In this document: piece after piece, positions 1-8,067 of the stretch
How the letters are laid out: every line of letters starts with the position of its first letter
Numbering within the stretch: the stretch's first letter is position 1
Source of the DNA: Nocardioides iriomotensis
Lineage (GTDB): Bacteria; Actinomycetota; Actinomycetes; Propionibacteriales; Nocardioidaceae
Direction of reading: 5' to 3'
Assembly: GCF_004168035.1 (NCBI RefSeq)
Contig: NZ_SDPU01000012.1
Location: forward strand, 62,001 to 126,000
DNA length: 64,000 bases
Notes under the pieces: model-generated
Databases searched by the model: none
What the model saw: only the letters and a program-made list of their open reading frames with translations
Told to the model about the DNA's origin: nothing
Program-made: the position numbers and the translations under genes

Positions 1-1062
1 ATCACCACCGGGCTGGTCAACATGCGCCGCTTCGAGCAGCGCCCGACCGAGACCCTGGTGTTCGGCCAGATGCTCGACCGCCGGGTGACGATCAGGGAGT
101 CCGGCGCGCAGGGCCTCGTCTACGACATGGCCATGGAGCTGGCCCGCAACCGCGACTGGGTGATCAGCCGGGTGGCCCTGCAGGAGGGCACCGCCAAGCG
201 GTTCGGGAGGCGCGGCCAGACCCACCAGGTCGAGTGGCGCGACATCGAGGGCTTCGCCCCGCCGGAGGAAGCCCAGGGAGCCACCCACCTGCTCGCCGCG
301 CTCGAGGAGATGCGCCCGGCCGACCTGGCCCACGTGATCCACGACCTGCCGCCCAAGCGCCGCGGCGAGATCGCCGCGGCCCTCAACGACGAGCGCCTCG
401 CCGACGTGCTCGAGGAGCTGCCGGAGGAGGACCAGGTCCAGATCCTCGGCGCCCTCGACAGCGAGCGGGCCGCCGACGTCCTCGAGGAGATGTCCCCCGA
501 CGACGCGGCCGACCTGATCGCCGAGCTGCCGCCCGAGACCGCGGAGACGCTGCTCCAGCTGATGGAGCCGGAGGAGGCCGAGGACGTCCGGCGGCTGATG
601 TCCTACGAGGAGCACACCGCCGGCGGCATGATGACCACCGAGCCGGTGATCCTGCCTCCCGACGCGACGATCGCCGACGCCCTGGCGCACGTGCGGCAGG
701 CCGAGCTCAGCCCGTCGCTCGCCGCCCTCGTCTACGTCGTACGCCCGCCGCTCGAGCCGCCCACGGGCCGGCTGATCGGCGTCGCGCACATCCAGCGGCT
801 GCTGCGCGAGCCCCCGTCGTCCCTCGTCGGGGCCGCCCTCGACACCGACATCGAGCCGCTGCGCCCGGACTCGACGCTCGAGGAGGTGGCGCGCCACCTG
901 GCGACGTACAACCTGGTCGCCGCCCCGGTCGTCGACGAGGACAACCGCCTGGTCGGCGCGGTGACCGTCGACGACCTGCTCGACCACCTGCTCCCGGAGA
1001 ACTGGCGCGACACCCCTGCCCCGCTGCGCGGGCTCGGTGACGGACGGAACCTCCGTGGCTAG
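1..1062 (+). CDS. MgtE N-terminal/CBS domain protein (5' end outside window)
   Basis: The reading frame is open to the left edge, so the true start lies upstream and the visible protein is partial. After about 80 residues that may be the end of a PRC-barrel-like region, residues about 90-200 are acidic helical repeats typical of the MgtE intracellular N domain (repeated Leu-Glu-Glu-Leu/Met units). Residues about 205-330 form a CBS pair starting at the TAGGMMT motif. No membrane helices follow, so this is the soluble MgtE-N/CBS protein common in actinobacteria rather than a full Mg2+ channel. A role in sensing Mg2+ or nucleotides is inference. Its 3' end overlaps the next gene by 26 bp. Confidence 0.85.
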   Translation: MTTGLVNMRRFEQRPTETLVFGQMLDRRVTIRESGAQGLVYDMAMELARNRDWVISRVALQEGTAKRFGRRGQTHQVEWRDIEGFAPPEEAQGATHLLAALEEMRPADLAHVIHDLPPKRRGEIAAALNDERLADVLEELPEEDQVQILGALDSERAADVLEEMSPDDAADLIAELPPETAETLLQLMEPEEAEDVRRLMSYEEHTAGGMMTTEPVILPPDATIADALAHVRQAELSPSLAALVYVVRPPLEPPTGRLIGVAHIQRLLREPPSSLVGAALDTDIEPLRPDSTLEEVARHLATYNLVAAPVVDEDNRLVGAVTVDDLLDHLLPENWRDTPAPLRGLGDGRNLRG

Positions 1063-1600
1063 CCGCCGGGAGGACCGTGGTCCGCGGCTCGACCAGCCGA
1101 AGGAGACGCGGCGGCAGCTGATCCGCCGGCCGGACGTGGACAGCGACCGGTTCGGCCGGTTCGCGGAGAACTTCGCGCGCTTCATGGGCACCGCGCGATT
1201 CCTGCTCTACATGACGCTGTTCGTGGTCGTCTGGCTGCTCTGGAACTGGCTCGCGCCGGCCTCGTGGCTGTTCGACGGCTTCCCGTTCATCTTCCTGACG
1301 CTCATGCTCAGCCTGCAGGCGTCGTACGCCGCTCCCCTGATCCTGCTGGCGCAGAACCGTCAGGAGGACCGCGACCGGGTCATCGCCGAGCAGGACCGGC
1401 AGGCCAACACCCGGGCGCACGCCGACATGGAGTTCCTCGCGCGCGAGATGGCGAGCCTGCGCATGGCGCTCGGGGAGGTCGCCACCCGCGACTACGTCCG
1501 CTCCGAGCTGCGGGCGCTGCTGGCCGAGCTGGAGGAGAAGGACCGCAAGGCCCGCGACCTGGCGGAGTCCGGCGACCCGGACCGCGACCCGCTCCACTGA
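1037..1600 (+). CDS. DUF1003 membrane protein
   Basis: A 187-residue protein with a basic N-terminus, then two membrane helices at about residues 55-75 and 82-100 separated by a short Pro-rich turn, then a long charged, probably coiled-coil C-terminus. This is the DUF1003 layout, and the helix pair is preceded by the usual region with FAENFARFMGT. The molecular function of the family is not established. The GTG start overlaps the upstream CBS gene and suggests translational coupling; GTG at 1055 is an alternative. DUF1003 genes next to MgtE-N/CBS genes are a common actinobacterial pairing. Confidence 0.85.
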   Translation: MTDGTSVASRREDRGPRLDQPKETRRQLIRRPDVDSDRFGRFAENFARFMGTARFLLYMTLFVVVWLLWNWLAPASWLFDGFPFIFLTLMLSLQASYAAPLILLAQNRQEDRDRVIAEQDRQANTRAHADMEFLAREMASLRMALGEVATRDYVRSELRALLAELEEKDRKARDLAESGDPDRDPLH

Positions 1601-1610
1601 TCCCGCCACG

Positions 1611-1616
1611 TACCCT
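1611..1616 (+). promoter_or_regulatory. -10 box of a likely leaderless mrp transcript
   Basis: TACCCT sits exactly 6 nt before the mrp ATG and no Shine-Dalgarno sequence is present between them. This TANNNT-N6-RTG arrangement is the signature of actinobacterial leaderless promoters. No convincing -35 box was seen. Confidence 0.55.
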
Positions 1617-1622
1617 TTCGGT

Positions 1623-2804
1623 ATGGCTTCCCCCGCTCTCGACGCGATCCAGGCTGCGCTGGCCACGGTCAACGACCCGGAGATCCGCCGGCCGATCACC
1701 GACCTCGGGATGGTCGACTCCGTGGAGGTCGGCGACGACGGCGTCGTGCACGTCAAGGTGCTGCTCACCGTCGCCGGCTGCCCGCTCAAGGACACCATCA
1801 CCCGCGACGTCAACGCCGCCGTCGGCAAGGTCCCCGGCGTCACCGGCGTCGACCTGAGCCTCGGCGTGATGACCGCGGAGCAGCGCTCGGGCCTGCAGGA
1901 CTCCCTGCGCGGCGGCCAGGCGCAGAAGGAGATCCCGTTCGCCCAGCCCGGCTCGCTGACCAAGGTCTACGCGATCGCCAGCGGCAAGGGCGGTGTCGGC
2001 AAGTCGTCGGTCACCGTCAACCTGGCGGCCGCGATGGCCAAGCAGGGGCTCAAGATCGGCATCGTCGACGCGGACATCTACGGTCACTCCGTGCCGGCCA
2101 TGCTCGGTGTCGGCGACACCCGGCCCACCCAGGTCGAGGACATGATCATGCCGGTGCCGACGCCGCTCACCCGGGAGTACGCCGGGGAGCTGTCGGTGAT
2201 CTCGATCGGCATGCTCAAGCCGCGGCGCGACCAGGTCGTCGCCTGGCGCGGCCCGATGCTCGACCGGGCACTCGTGCAGATGCTCAGCGACGTGTACTGG
2301 GGCGACCTCGACGCGCTCTTCCTCGACCTGCCCCCGGGCACCGGCGACATCGCGATCTCGCTCGGCCAGCACCTGCCCAACGCCGAGGTGGTCGTCGTGA
2401 CCACCCCCCAGGAGGCCGCGGCCGAGGTCGCCGAGCGCGCCGGCACGATGGCGTCGATGATGCACCAGCGCGTCGTCGGCGTGGTCGAGAACATGTCGTT
2501 CCTGCCCTGCCCGCACTGCGCCGAGGAGGGCAGGGAGCACCGCCTCGAGGTGTTCGGCAGCGGTGGCGGAGCCCGGGTCGCGGCCACCCTGTCCGGCCGG
2601 TTCGGCTACGACGTCCCGGTGCTCGGCGAGATCCCGCTCGACCTCGACCTGCGCGAGGGCGGCGACTCCGGCCGCCCGATCGTCACGACCGCCCCCGGCT
2701 CGGCCTCGGCGGCCGCCCTCGAGAAGGTCGCGGCGACGCTGTCCGGCCGCGGCCGCGGCCTGGCCGGCCTGCAGCTCGGGCTCACGCCCGCCGGTAGGCT
2801 CTAG
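1623..2804 (+). CDS. mrp: Mrp/NBP35-family iron-sulfur cluster carrier ATPase
   Basis: A 393-residue protein combining an N-terminal MIP18/DUF59 domain (about residues 5-80) with a MinD-like P-loop ATPase. The deviant Walker A motif GKGGVGKSS lies near residue 122. The CPHC pair near residue 299 is the conserved cysteine motif used for bridging Fe-S binding at the dimer interface. Family members load 4Fe-4S clusters onto apoproteins in the cytoplasm. The ATG at 1623 is chosen because a TANNNT box lies 6 nt upstream. The gene sits directly ahead of tatB, in the broader SigE region where mrp is also found in mycobacteria. Confidence 0.93.
   Translation: MASPALDAIQAALATVNDPEIRRPITDLGMVDSVEVGDDGVVHVKVLLTVAGCPLKDTITRDVNAAVGKVPGVTGVDLSLGVMTAEQRSGLQDSLRGGQAQKEIPFAQPGSLTKVYAIASGKGGVGKSSVTVNLAAAMAKQGLKIGIVDADIYGHSVPAMLGVGDTRPTQVEDMIMPVPTPLTREYAGELSVISIGMLKPRRDQVVAWRGPMLDRALVQMLSDVYWGDLDALFLDLPPGTGDIAISLGQHLPNAEVVVVTTPQEAAAEVAERAGTMASMMHQRVVGVVENMSFLPCPHCAEEGREHRLEVFGSGGGARVAATLSGRFGYDVPVLGEIPLDLDLREGGDSGRPIVTTAPGSASAAALEKVAATLSGRGRGLAGLQLGLTPAGRL
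2795..2800 (+). promoter_or_regulatory. -10 box of a likely leaderless tatB transcript
   Basis: TAGGCT lies 6 nt before the tatB GTG and overlaps the last codons of mrp. TatB may therefore be transcribed on its own as well as by read-through. Confidence 0.5.
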
Positions 2805-2806
2805 GC

Positions 2807-3154
2807 GTGTTCGGAGTCGGCCTGCCGGAGATGGCAGTCATCGCAGTGGTGGCACTCCTCATCTTCGGTCCCGACCGGCTCCCCGAGTTCGCGAAGCAGG
2901 CCGGCCGCATGGTCCGCCAGGTCCGGCAGTTCTCGCAGGCCGCGCGCGACGACATCCGCTCCGAGCTCGGCCCCGACTACGCCGACTTCGAGCTGCGCGA
3001 CCTCGACCCCCGCCGCGCGGTGCGCAAGTACATCAACGAGGCGTGGGACGAGAACGACGACGACCAGACGGCCTCCGCCCGCGAGCCGGAGCGGCCGGGC
3101 CTTCGCCCCCTGGCTGCGGGCGAGCGACCGCCGTACGACGCCGACGCGACCTGA
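2807..3154 (+). CDS. tatB: Twin-arginine translocase subunit TatB
   Basis: A 115-residue protein with a single N-terminal membrane helix (about residues 5-20) followed by the FGPDRLPEF hinge and an amphipathic helix, then a charged tail. The Glu in the GLPEM segment is at the position that is polar in TatB proteins. TatB forms the receptor complex for folded precursors with TatC at the cytoplasmic membrane. It starts at GTG 2 nt after the mrp stop. The last about 120 bp overlap the antisense 3' end of the DUF2784 gene. In Mycobacterium tatB follows htrA in the same direction; here it converges on that group. Confidence 0.92.
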   Translation: MFGVGLPEMAVIAVVALLIFGPDRLPEFAKQAGRMVRQVRQFSQAARDDIRSELGPDYADFELRDLDPRRAVRKYINEAWDENDDDQTASAREPERPGLRPLAAGERPPYDADAT

Positions 3155-3488
3155 CGAAGCCGACCCACGACGCCACGACGAGCAGCCCGACGAGGACCTG
3201 CACGACGGCGAGGTACCGCTCCGGGTAGACCACACCCGTCAGGTAGTGCTGGATGAAGCCGCCCGCGGGCAGGGCGGGACGTCCCGCCCGCTCCCGGGCC
3301 CACTGCTCCGCCGCGGTGAGCGGGCAGGGGTACCCGATCACCACCGAGCCGAGACCCCACGCCACGACGGCGACGTGGACGGGCAGGGTGCGCGGGTAGC
3401 GCCAGGCGAGGAACCCGCCCAGCGTCAGGTACCCGAGGAAGGCGAGGTGCGCGGCCAGCGCGGCCACGACGAGGAGGTCGTAGGGCAC
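3033..3488 (-). CDS. DUF2784 membrane protein
   Basis: A 151-residue protein with about four hydrophobic helices. Residues 1-110 match the DUF2784 pattern: an N-terminal helix pair, the CPLT element after a Gly-Tyr-Pro turn, and a GGFIQHYL element. The function is unknown. The C-terminal about 40 residues are Arg/Pro/Gly-rich, lie opposite the end of tatB and are probably unconserved. It follows htrA by 28 bp on the same strand, so it may be the last gene of the sigE group. Confidence 0.85.
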   Translation of the reverse strand: MPYDLLVVAALAAHLAFLGYLTLGGFLAWRYPRTLPVHVAVVAWGLGSVVIGYPCPLTAAEQWARERAGRPALPAGGFIQHYLTGVVYPERYLAVVQVLVGLLVVASWVGFVRSRRRRTAVARPQPGGEGPAAPARGRRPSGRRRSRPTPR

Positions 3489-3516
3489 CCCGCACCTCCC
3501 GTCCCTCGGTGGCCGG

Positions 3517-4908
3517 TCAGCCCACCTTCGCGTCGAGGGTGATGTCGACCTGCACCTCGTCGCCGTCGCGCAGCACGGTCAGCCGGATCGTCTCACCCGG
3601 CTGGTGGCTGCGGATCGCGACGATCAGCCCGATGCCGTCGGTGATCCTCTTGTCGTCGACGGAGGTGACCACGTCGCCCTCCTCGAGACCCGCCACCGCC
3701 GCCGGCGTGCCGGACGGGACGTCGACCACCTCGGCCCCGCCGCGCTGCTCGCCGGTGTTGACGTTGGCGCCGATGACGGGGTACTTCGCCTCGCCGCTCG
3801 ACAGGATCTGGGCCGCCGTGACCTTGACCTGCTCCATCGGGATCGCGAACCCCACGCCGATGTTGCCGGACTCGCCGCCGAACGACCCGCCGGTGGTGGC
3901 GATCGCCGAGTTGACGCCGACGACCTGCCCCCGCAGGTTCACCAGCGGGCCGCCGGAGTTGCCCGGGTTGATCGCGGCGTCGGTCTGCACGGCGTTGATG
4001 TACGACGACTCGTCCTCGGTGCCGGTCGTGACCGGCCGGTCGATCGCCGAGACGATGCCGGACGTGACCGTGCTGCTCAAGCCGAGGGGCGAGCCGATCG
4101 CGACGACACTCTCGCCGATGCGCATCGAGCGGGAGGAGCCGAGCGACGCCGGGCGGAGCCCCTCGAAGTCCTCGACCTGCAGCACGGCGATGTCGTAGAC
4201 GGGGCTGCGGCCCACGATCGACGCCGCGTGCTCCTCGCTCTTGTTGTCGACGACGGTGATCTCGCCGTCCCCGGTCGCCTCGGCGACGACGTGGTTGTTG
4301 GTGATGACGTGGCCCTTGCCGTCCAGCACGAAGCCGGAGCCGGTCGCGCCGCCACCGCTGCCGGCCCCGCCGGCGGCGAGGATCTGCACCGTGCTGGGGA
4401 GCAGCTTGGCGGCCACCGCCGCGATGCTGCCGTTGTCGGCCGCGAGCGGCTCGGCGGCCTGCTCGTCGGACTCGATGGTCGGCACGTTGACCGAGCCCGT
4501 GCCGTCGAGGGACCGGAAGACCGCCACGGACGCGAGCGTGCCGCCCAGCAGCCCGACGACGAGGGCTACCGCGGCGACGACGGGCCAGAACCAGCCGGGC
4601 TGGCCGCTGCTCGACGACGTTCCGCCGGTGGGCGCGGGCTCGCCGTAGGCCTGCTGGTCGTAGGTGCCGTAGGCGGACGTGGGCCAGGCCGGGGTGTGCT
4701 GGTCGGGTGCCGGGTCACCGGCCGGCGGCTGCCAGATCGGCGGCGCCTGCCCGGTCGGGGCGTCAGCCGGCGGGTCGGTCTCAGGGCTCGGCGCGTGCGG
4801 GTCGGCGCCGGCGATGGGCTGGGTGTCGTCCCAGGCGCCGCGGTCGCCTGCCTGCCCGGTGTCGTCACCGGACACGGGCGGCTGGTCGCGGTCGTCGTAC
4901 TGGCTCAC
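3517..4908 (-). CDS. htrA: HtrA-like S1C serine protease with PDZ domain
   Basis: About 463 residues: a long Pro/Gln/Asp-rich cytoplasmic N-terminus, one membrane helix near residues 125-150, a trypsin-like domain and a C-terminal PDZ domain. The catalytic triad is visible as His in TNNHVVA, Asp in YDIAVLQ and Ser in NPGNSGGPL. It acts on misfolded envelope proteins and, in mycobacteria, is linked to cleavage of the SigE anti-sigma factor. GTG at 4908 is chosen; GTG at 4926 is also possible. It lies 50 bp downstream of the anti-sigma gene, which fits a shared envelope-stress operon. Confidence 0.93.
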   Translation of the reverse strand: MSQYDDRDQPPVSGDDTGQAGDRGAWDDTQPIAGADPHAPSPETDPPADAPTGQAPPIWQPPAGDPAPDQHTPAWPTSAYGTYDQQAYGEPAPTGGTSSSSGQPGWFWPVVAAVALVVGLLGGTLASVAVFRSLDGTGSVNVPTIESDEQAAEPLAADNGSIAAVAAKLLPSTVQILAAGGAGSGGGATGSGFVLDGKGHVITNNHVVAEATGDGEITVVDNKSEEHAASIVGRSPVYDIAVLQVEDFEGLRPASLGSSRSMRIGESVVAIGSPLGLSSTVTSGIVSAIDRPVTTGTEDESSYINAVQTDAAINPGNSGGPLVNLRGQVVGVNSAIATTGGSFGGESGNIGVGFAIPMEQVKVTAAQILSSGEAKYPVIGANVNTGEQRGGAEVVDVPSGTPAAVAGLEEGDVVTSVDDKRITDGIGLIVAIRSHQPGETIRLTVLRDGDEVQVDITLDAKVG

Positions 4909-4958
4909 CCCTCCATGATGGACCACCGGCCCAACGGCGAAACGCCCGCCCGGGACGG

Positions 4959-5612
4959 TCAGCGGGGGGTCTCGACCGCGGCGCCGGCGACCCGCGCCGC
5001 CACGGGGGTGGAGAAGCTCCAGCCGGAGAAGGGCACGAACGACGACGGCACGGTGGCGCCCGTCGACGGGTCGGCCGAGCGCCGGCCACGGACGTCGAGC
5101 GTCGAGCCGAGCTGGGCCAGCGGGCCGGTCGTGGGGGTGTTGCGCGTCAGCGCGGAGGGTGGCGGCCCGGAGGGCACGCCGCCGATGCCGAGCGGGGAGC
5201 CGCTCAGGGCGGTGAAGCCGAGGACCGCGGCCGAGACGGAGCCGACGCCCACCGCGGCGAGGCCGGCCCGGCGACGGCCTCGGCCGCGCTCCTCGATCTC
5301 ACCGACCGCGGCCCAGGCCTCGCGCGTCTCGCGCTCGACGGGGTCGAGGTCCGTCAGGGGATGCAGGGCGTGGAGGGAGCCGAGGAGCCCGTCGGGCACG
5401 TCGGCCTCGGGGCTGCTGCCGGCCATCCGGGCGAGCTGGCACTTGACCCAGCCCTCGCGCTCGACGGCGCGACGGCACGACGGGCAGTGCAGGACGTGCG
5501 TCCACGCCCGCTCGGTGGACTCCTCGTCGAGCTGACCGTCGACGAGGGCGCTCACCGTCGGGCCACCGAGGTGACCGCCGAGGGGTCCGAGTCGCCAGCC
5601 GCCGCCCATCAC
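4959..5612 (-). CDS. rseA: Zinc-finger anti-sigma factor for SigE (RseA-like)
   Basis: A 217-residue protein whose N-terminal half carries the zinc-binding anti-sigma signature, His then Cys-x2-Cys in HVLHCPSC, following the typical VSALVDGQL helix. A hydrophobic stretch near residues 120-140 could be a membrane or hinge segment, followed by a Pro/Ser/Gly-rich tail. Its ATG overlaps the sigE stop by 4 bp, so the two proteins are translationally coupled at near-stoichiometric levels. It should bind SigE and release it upon stress. Position between sigE and htrA matches the mycobacterial rseA locus. Confidence 0.9.
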   Translation of the reverse strand: MMGGGWRLGPLGGHLGGPTVSALVDGQLDEESTERAWTHVLHCPSCRRAVEREGWVKCQLARMAGSSPEADVPDGLLGSLHALHPLTDLDPVERETREAWAAVGEIEERGRGRRRAGLAAVGVGSVSAAVLGFTALSGSPLGIGGVPSGPPPSALTRNTPTTGPLAQLGSTLDVRGRRSADPSTGATVPSSFVPFSGWSFSTPVAARVAGAAVETPR

Positions 5613-6268
5613 GTCGGTTGGGCGGTCAGGCCCCCGCGCCGCGGCGAGGGTACGTCGAGCGGGCCGGAGTAGCGCGAGCGGCCGGCGCCGGGGGCGCGGT
5701 GCGCCAGCGCCTTGCGCAGCATCGAGCGGCCGCGGTGGATGCGGGAGCGGACGGTGCCGAGCTTGAGCCCGAGCACGTCGGCGATCTCCTCGTAGCTGAG
5801 GCCCTCGATGTCGCAGAGCACGACCGCCGCGCGGAAGTCGGGCGACAGCGCGGACAGCGCCGCCTCGACGTCGTCGTCGAACAGGCCGGCGAGCACGGCG
5901 GCGTCGGGCGTCACGGCCCGGCTGGGCAGCCGGGTGTCGGCGTCGTCGGCGAGCGCGTCGAAGCGGATCTTCGCCTTGCGGCGGGCGCCGTCGAGGAACA
6001 GGTTGGTGGTGATGCGGTGCAGCCAGCCCTCGAACGTGCCGGGGGTGTAGGAGGACAGCGACCGGAACACCCGGACGAAGACCTCCTGGGTGAGGTCCTC
6101 GGCGTCGTGCTTGTTGCCGGTCAGGCGGTAGGCGAGCCGGTAGACCCGGGCGGAGTGCTGCTCGACGATCTCGTCCCAGGTGGGCACGGCCGGGGCAGCG
6201 GGCGACGCAGCGGCCGTGTCGGGCGCACGCCCGTCGGCCGGACTGGCAGGGCTCGTGCTGTCCAACAT
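5609..6268 (-). CDS. sigE: ECF RNA polymerase sigma factor SigE
   Basis: A 219-residue ECF sigma factor. Region 2 (about residues 30-100) contains the core-binding and -10 recognition motifs ending with the DLTQEVF and FEGWLHRI elements. Region 4 (about 150-205) ends in the helix-turn-helix of [11 protein letters not shown] with the [10 protein letters not shown] signature. ATG 6268 is preferred to the upstream GTG at 6295 because GAGGAG lies 5 nt ahead of it. The partner anti-sigma gene overlaps by 4 bp and htrA follows. An ECF-type promoter about 130 bp upstream implies autoregulation. Confidence 0.95.
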   Translation of the reverse strand: MLDSTSPASPADGRAPDTAAASPAAPAVPTWDEIVEQHSARVYRLAYRLTGNKHDAEDLTQEVFVRVFRSLSSYTPGTFEGWLHRITTNLFLDGARRKAKIRFDALADDADTRLPSRAVTPDAAVLAGLFDDDVEAALSALSPDFRAAVVLCDIEGLSYEEIADVLGLKLGTVRSRIHRGRSMLRKALAHRAPGAGRSRYSGPLDVPSPRRGGLTAQPT

Positions 6269-6395
6269 GGCGTCTCCTCGACGTCGGGTACTCACCGGAG
6301 CGGTTCGTCCTCCTCTGAACCTAGGATCTGCGCCTGAGAGCGACCTGAGGAGCAGGCTCGATCATGCTGGGAGTTCCCCCAGCTGTTCCCTCTTG

Positions 6396-6421
6396 AACGT
6401 GTGACGCCGTTCCGGTGTTCC
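6396..6421 (-). promoter_or_regulatory. ECF (SigE-type) promoter ahead of sigE
   Basis: On the minus strand GGAAC (6417-6421) is followed after exactly 17 nt by CGTT (6396-6399). This matches the GGAAC-N16-18-CGTT consensus of ECF/SigE promoters. It points toward sigE, leaving a leader of roughly 120 nt, which fits autoregulation of the sigE operon. Confidence 0.65.
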
Positions 6422-6461
6422 CGGGTTCGATGCCGGTAGAGTCCCGCGCAGGATTCGGACC

Positions 6462-6468
6462 GAGGAGG
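6462..6468 (+). promoter_or_regulatory. Strong Shine-Dalgarno ahead of an ATT start
   Basis: GAGGAGG is followed by a 5-nt spacer and then ATT at 6474. The spacing is ideal, and no ATG, GTG or TTG exists in frame between the upstream stop at 6402 and GTG 6534. This decides the start of the methyltransferase. Confidence 0.65.
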
Positions 6469-6473
6469 CCACC

Positions 6474-7121
6474 ATTTCGGGACTCAAGCCGGCCAGCTGG
6501 GCCTACGCCGAGGAGTTCGTCACCGAGGACGAGGTGCTGGCCAACGCCCGAGCCCGCGCCCAGGAGGTCGGCGTCGCGCCGATCGGCCCCGGCGGCGGCG
6601 CGGCGCTGCGCTTCCTCGCGGCGATCACCGAGGCGCGGGCCGTCGTCGAGATCGGCACGGGCACCGGCGTGTCCGGGGTCTGGCTGCTGCGCGGGATGCG
6701 TCCCGACGGCGTGCTGACCACGGTCGACACCGAGGGCGAGCACCAGCGGCTGGCCAAGGAGGCGTTCACCGAGGCCGGGATCCCGTCCCAGCGGGTGCGG
6801 CTCATCCCGGGCCGGGCGCTGGAGGTGCTGCCACGGCTGACCGACGGCCACTACGACCTCGTGTTCGCCGACGGCGACAAGGAGGAGTACCCCGCCTACC
6901 TCGACGAGGCGCTCCGCCTGGTCAAGCCCGGCGGCATCGTGGCCTTCGACAACGCCCTCTGGCACGACCGCGTCGCCGACCCGGCCCAGCGCGACGGCGA
7001 GACCGTGGCGATCCGCGAGCTGGTCCGCACCGTGGCCGAGCACGACCGGCTGGTGCCGGTGCTGCTGCCGGTCGGCGACGGCCTGCTCGTCGCCAAGAAG
7101 GTCTGGACCCCCGAGACCTGA
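6474..7121 (+). CDS. O-methyltransferase (class I SAM-dependent, Rv1220c-like)
   Basis: About 215 residues with a Rossmann SAM-binding fold: motif I VEIGTGTGVSG, an acidic strand end in TTVDTE, and the metal-site-like FADGDKEEY and DNALWHD segments of the O-methyltransferase family 3. The N-terminal WAYAEEFVTEDEVL segment aligns with the start of the mycobacterial homologue, which also lies divergently upstream of sigE. That segment lies upstream of GTG 6534, so the true start must be earlier; ATT 6474 is the only well-placed candidate. The substrate is unknown. It shares the intergenic region with sigE and so could respond to the same stress. Confidence 0.88.
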   Translation: MSGLKPASWAYAEEFVTEDEVLANARARAQEVGVAPIGPGGGAALRFLAAITEARAVVEIGTGTGVSGVWLLRGMRPDGVLTTVDTEGEHQRLAKEAFTEAGIPSQRVRLIPGRALEVLPRLTDGHYDLVFADGDKEEYPAYLDEALRLVKPGGIVAFDNALWHDRVADPAQRDGETVAIRELVRTVAEHDRLVPVLLPVGDGLLVAKKVWTPET

Positions 7122-7126
7122 GCCGC

Positions 7127-7678
7127 GTGGGCACGTTCCGGCTCGTCGACCCGGACCCCGGCTTCCAGCGGTCGTTCCTCGACGCGGCCGACGAGTTCGT
7201 CGCGTCCGGGCAGCCGTCGTACGCCGGGATCGTGCACCTGCCTGAGGCCGGCGTGGTCTTCACCCGGGAGGGGCTGGAGGAGCCGGCGGAGTTCGCCCGG
7301 CTGGTCGCCTACCTGCTCGGGGACCGGCGCGAGGACTCCCCCCGCCCCGACGGCTGGGTGCCGGCGACGGTCAAGTGGATCGTCGAGGACGACGAGTACG
7401 TCGGCCGGGTCAGCCTGCGCCACCGGCTCACCCCCGACCTGCTCACGTGGGGCGGCCACATCGGGTACGGCGTCCGGCCGAGCGCGCGCGGCCGGGGCGC
7501 GGCGACGTACGCCCTGCGGGCGATGCTCGAGGTCGCGGGCGGGCGCGGCATCGCGCGGGCGCTGGTCACGTGCGACGTCGACAACGAGGCCTCGCGGCGC
7601 ACGATCGAGCGCAACGGGGGCGTCTACGAGGACACCCGCGAGGGCAAGCTGCGCTACTGGGTACGGACCCGGCCCTGA
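7127..7678 (+). CDS. GNAT-family N-acetyltransferase
   Basis: A 183-residue acetyltransferase of the RimJ/RimL type. The acetyl-CoA binding loop is seen in the YGVRPSARGRGAATYALR segment (about residues 115-132), preceded by the GHIGYGV strand and followed by the CDVDNEASRRTIERNGG segment typical of the fold. It starts at GTG five bases after the methyltransferase stop, so co-transcription is likely. The acceptor substrate cannot be read from the sequence. Confidence 0.87.
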   Translation: MGTFRLVDPDPGFQRSFLDAADEFVASGQPSYAGIVHLPEAGVVFTREGLEEPAEFARLVAYLLGDRREDSPRPDGWVPATVKWIVEDDEYVGRVSLRHRLTPDLLTWGGHIGYGVRPSARGRGAATYALRAMLEVAGGRGIARALVTCDVDNEASRRTIERNGGVYEDTREGKLRYWVRTRP

Positions 7679-7682
7679 CGGA

Positions 7683-8027
7683 TCACATGGCGTAGGACGG
7701 CGCGGCGAGGAACCCGGAGCCCCCCTCGGCGACCGCGACGACCTCGCAGGGCTCGATCAGGACCGGGGCGGAGCCGACCAGCTGCGAGCCGGGCGACTCG
7801 GCCGCGACGGCGGTGAACTCGCGCTCGAACGTGTCGCGCTGGTCGGGGGACTCGAAGACGTAGCAGCCCTCGAACCACTCCCCCTCGCGCATCCGCCAGG
7901 TCTTGAAGCGCAGTCCCTCCTTGCCCGTGAAGCGGGCGTGGGAGGTCGACTCGACGTACCCCCGGAGCGCCTCGGCGGCACCCCCGGGGGCGTCCTCGAG
8001 CGACCAGCGGACGGTCAGGCCGTGCAT
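7683..8027 (-). CDS. YdhR-like dimeric alpha/beta-barrel protein
   Basis: A 114-residue protein resembling the YdhR/monooxygenase-like ferredoxin-fold family. It has the LRFKTWRM strand, the GCYVFESPDQRDTF segment and a C-terminal region rich in small residues. Family members form dimers and are proposed to act as small monooxygenases or ligand-binding proteins; activity is unproven. ATG 8027 is chosen because GAAGGAG lies about 7 nt upstream. The gene follows pepA by 40 bp and could be in the same transcript. Confidence 0.75.
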   Translation of the reverse strand: MHGLTVRWSLEDAPGGAAEALRGYVESTSHARFTGKEGLRFKTWRMREGEWFEGCYVFESPDQRDTFEREFTAVAAESPGSQLVGSAPVLIEPCEVVAVAEGGSGFLAAPSYAM

Positions 8028-8067
8028 GGGAGGCTCCTTCGTTCGGCTTCTGGGGTGGGTCGTCGGG

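Noticed and set aside
6534-7121. GTG 6534 as the start of the methyltransferase
   Set aside because: It would remove the conserved N-terminal WAYAEEF segment and lacks a Shine-Dalgarno sequence.
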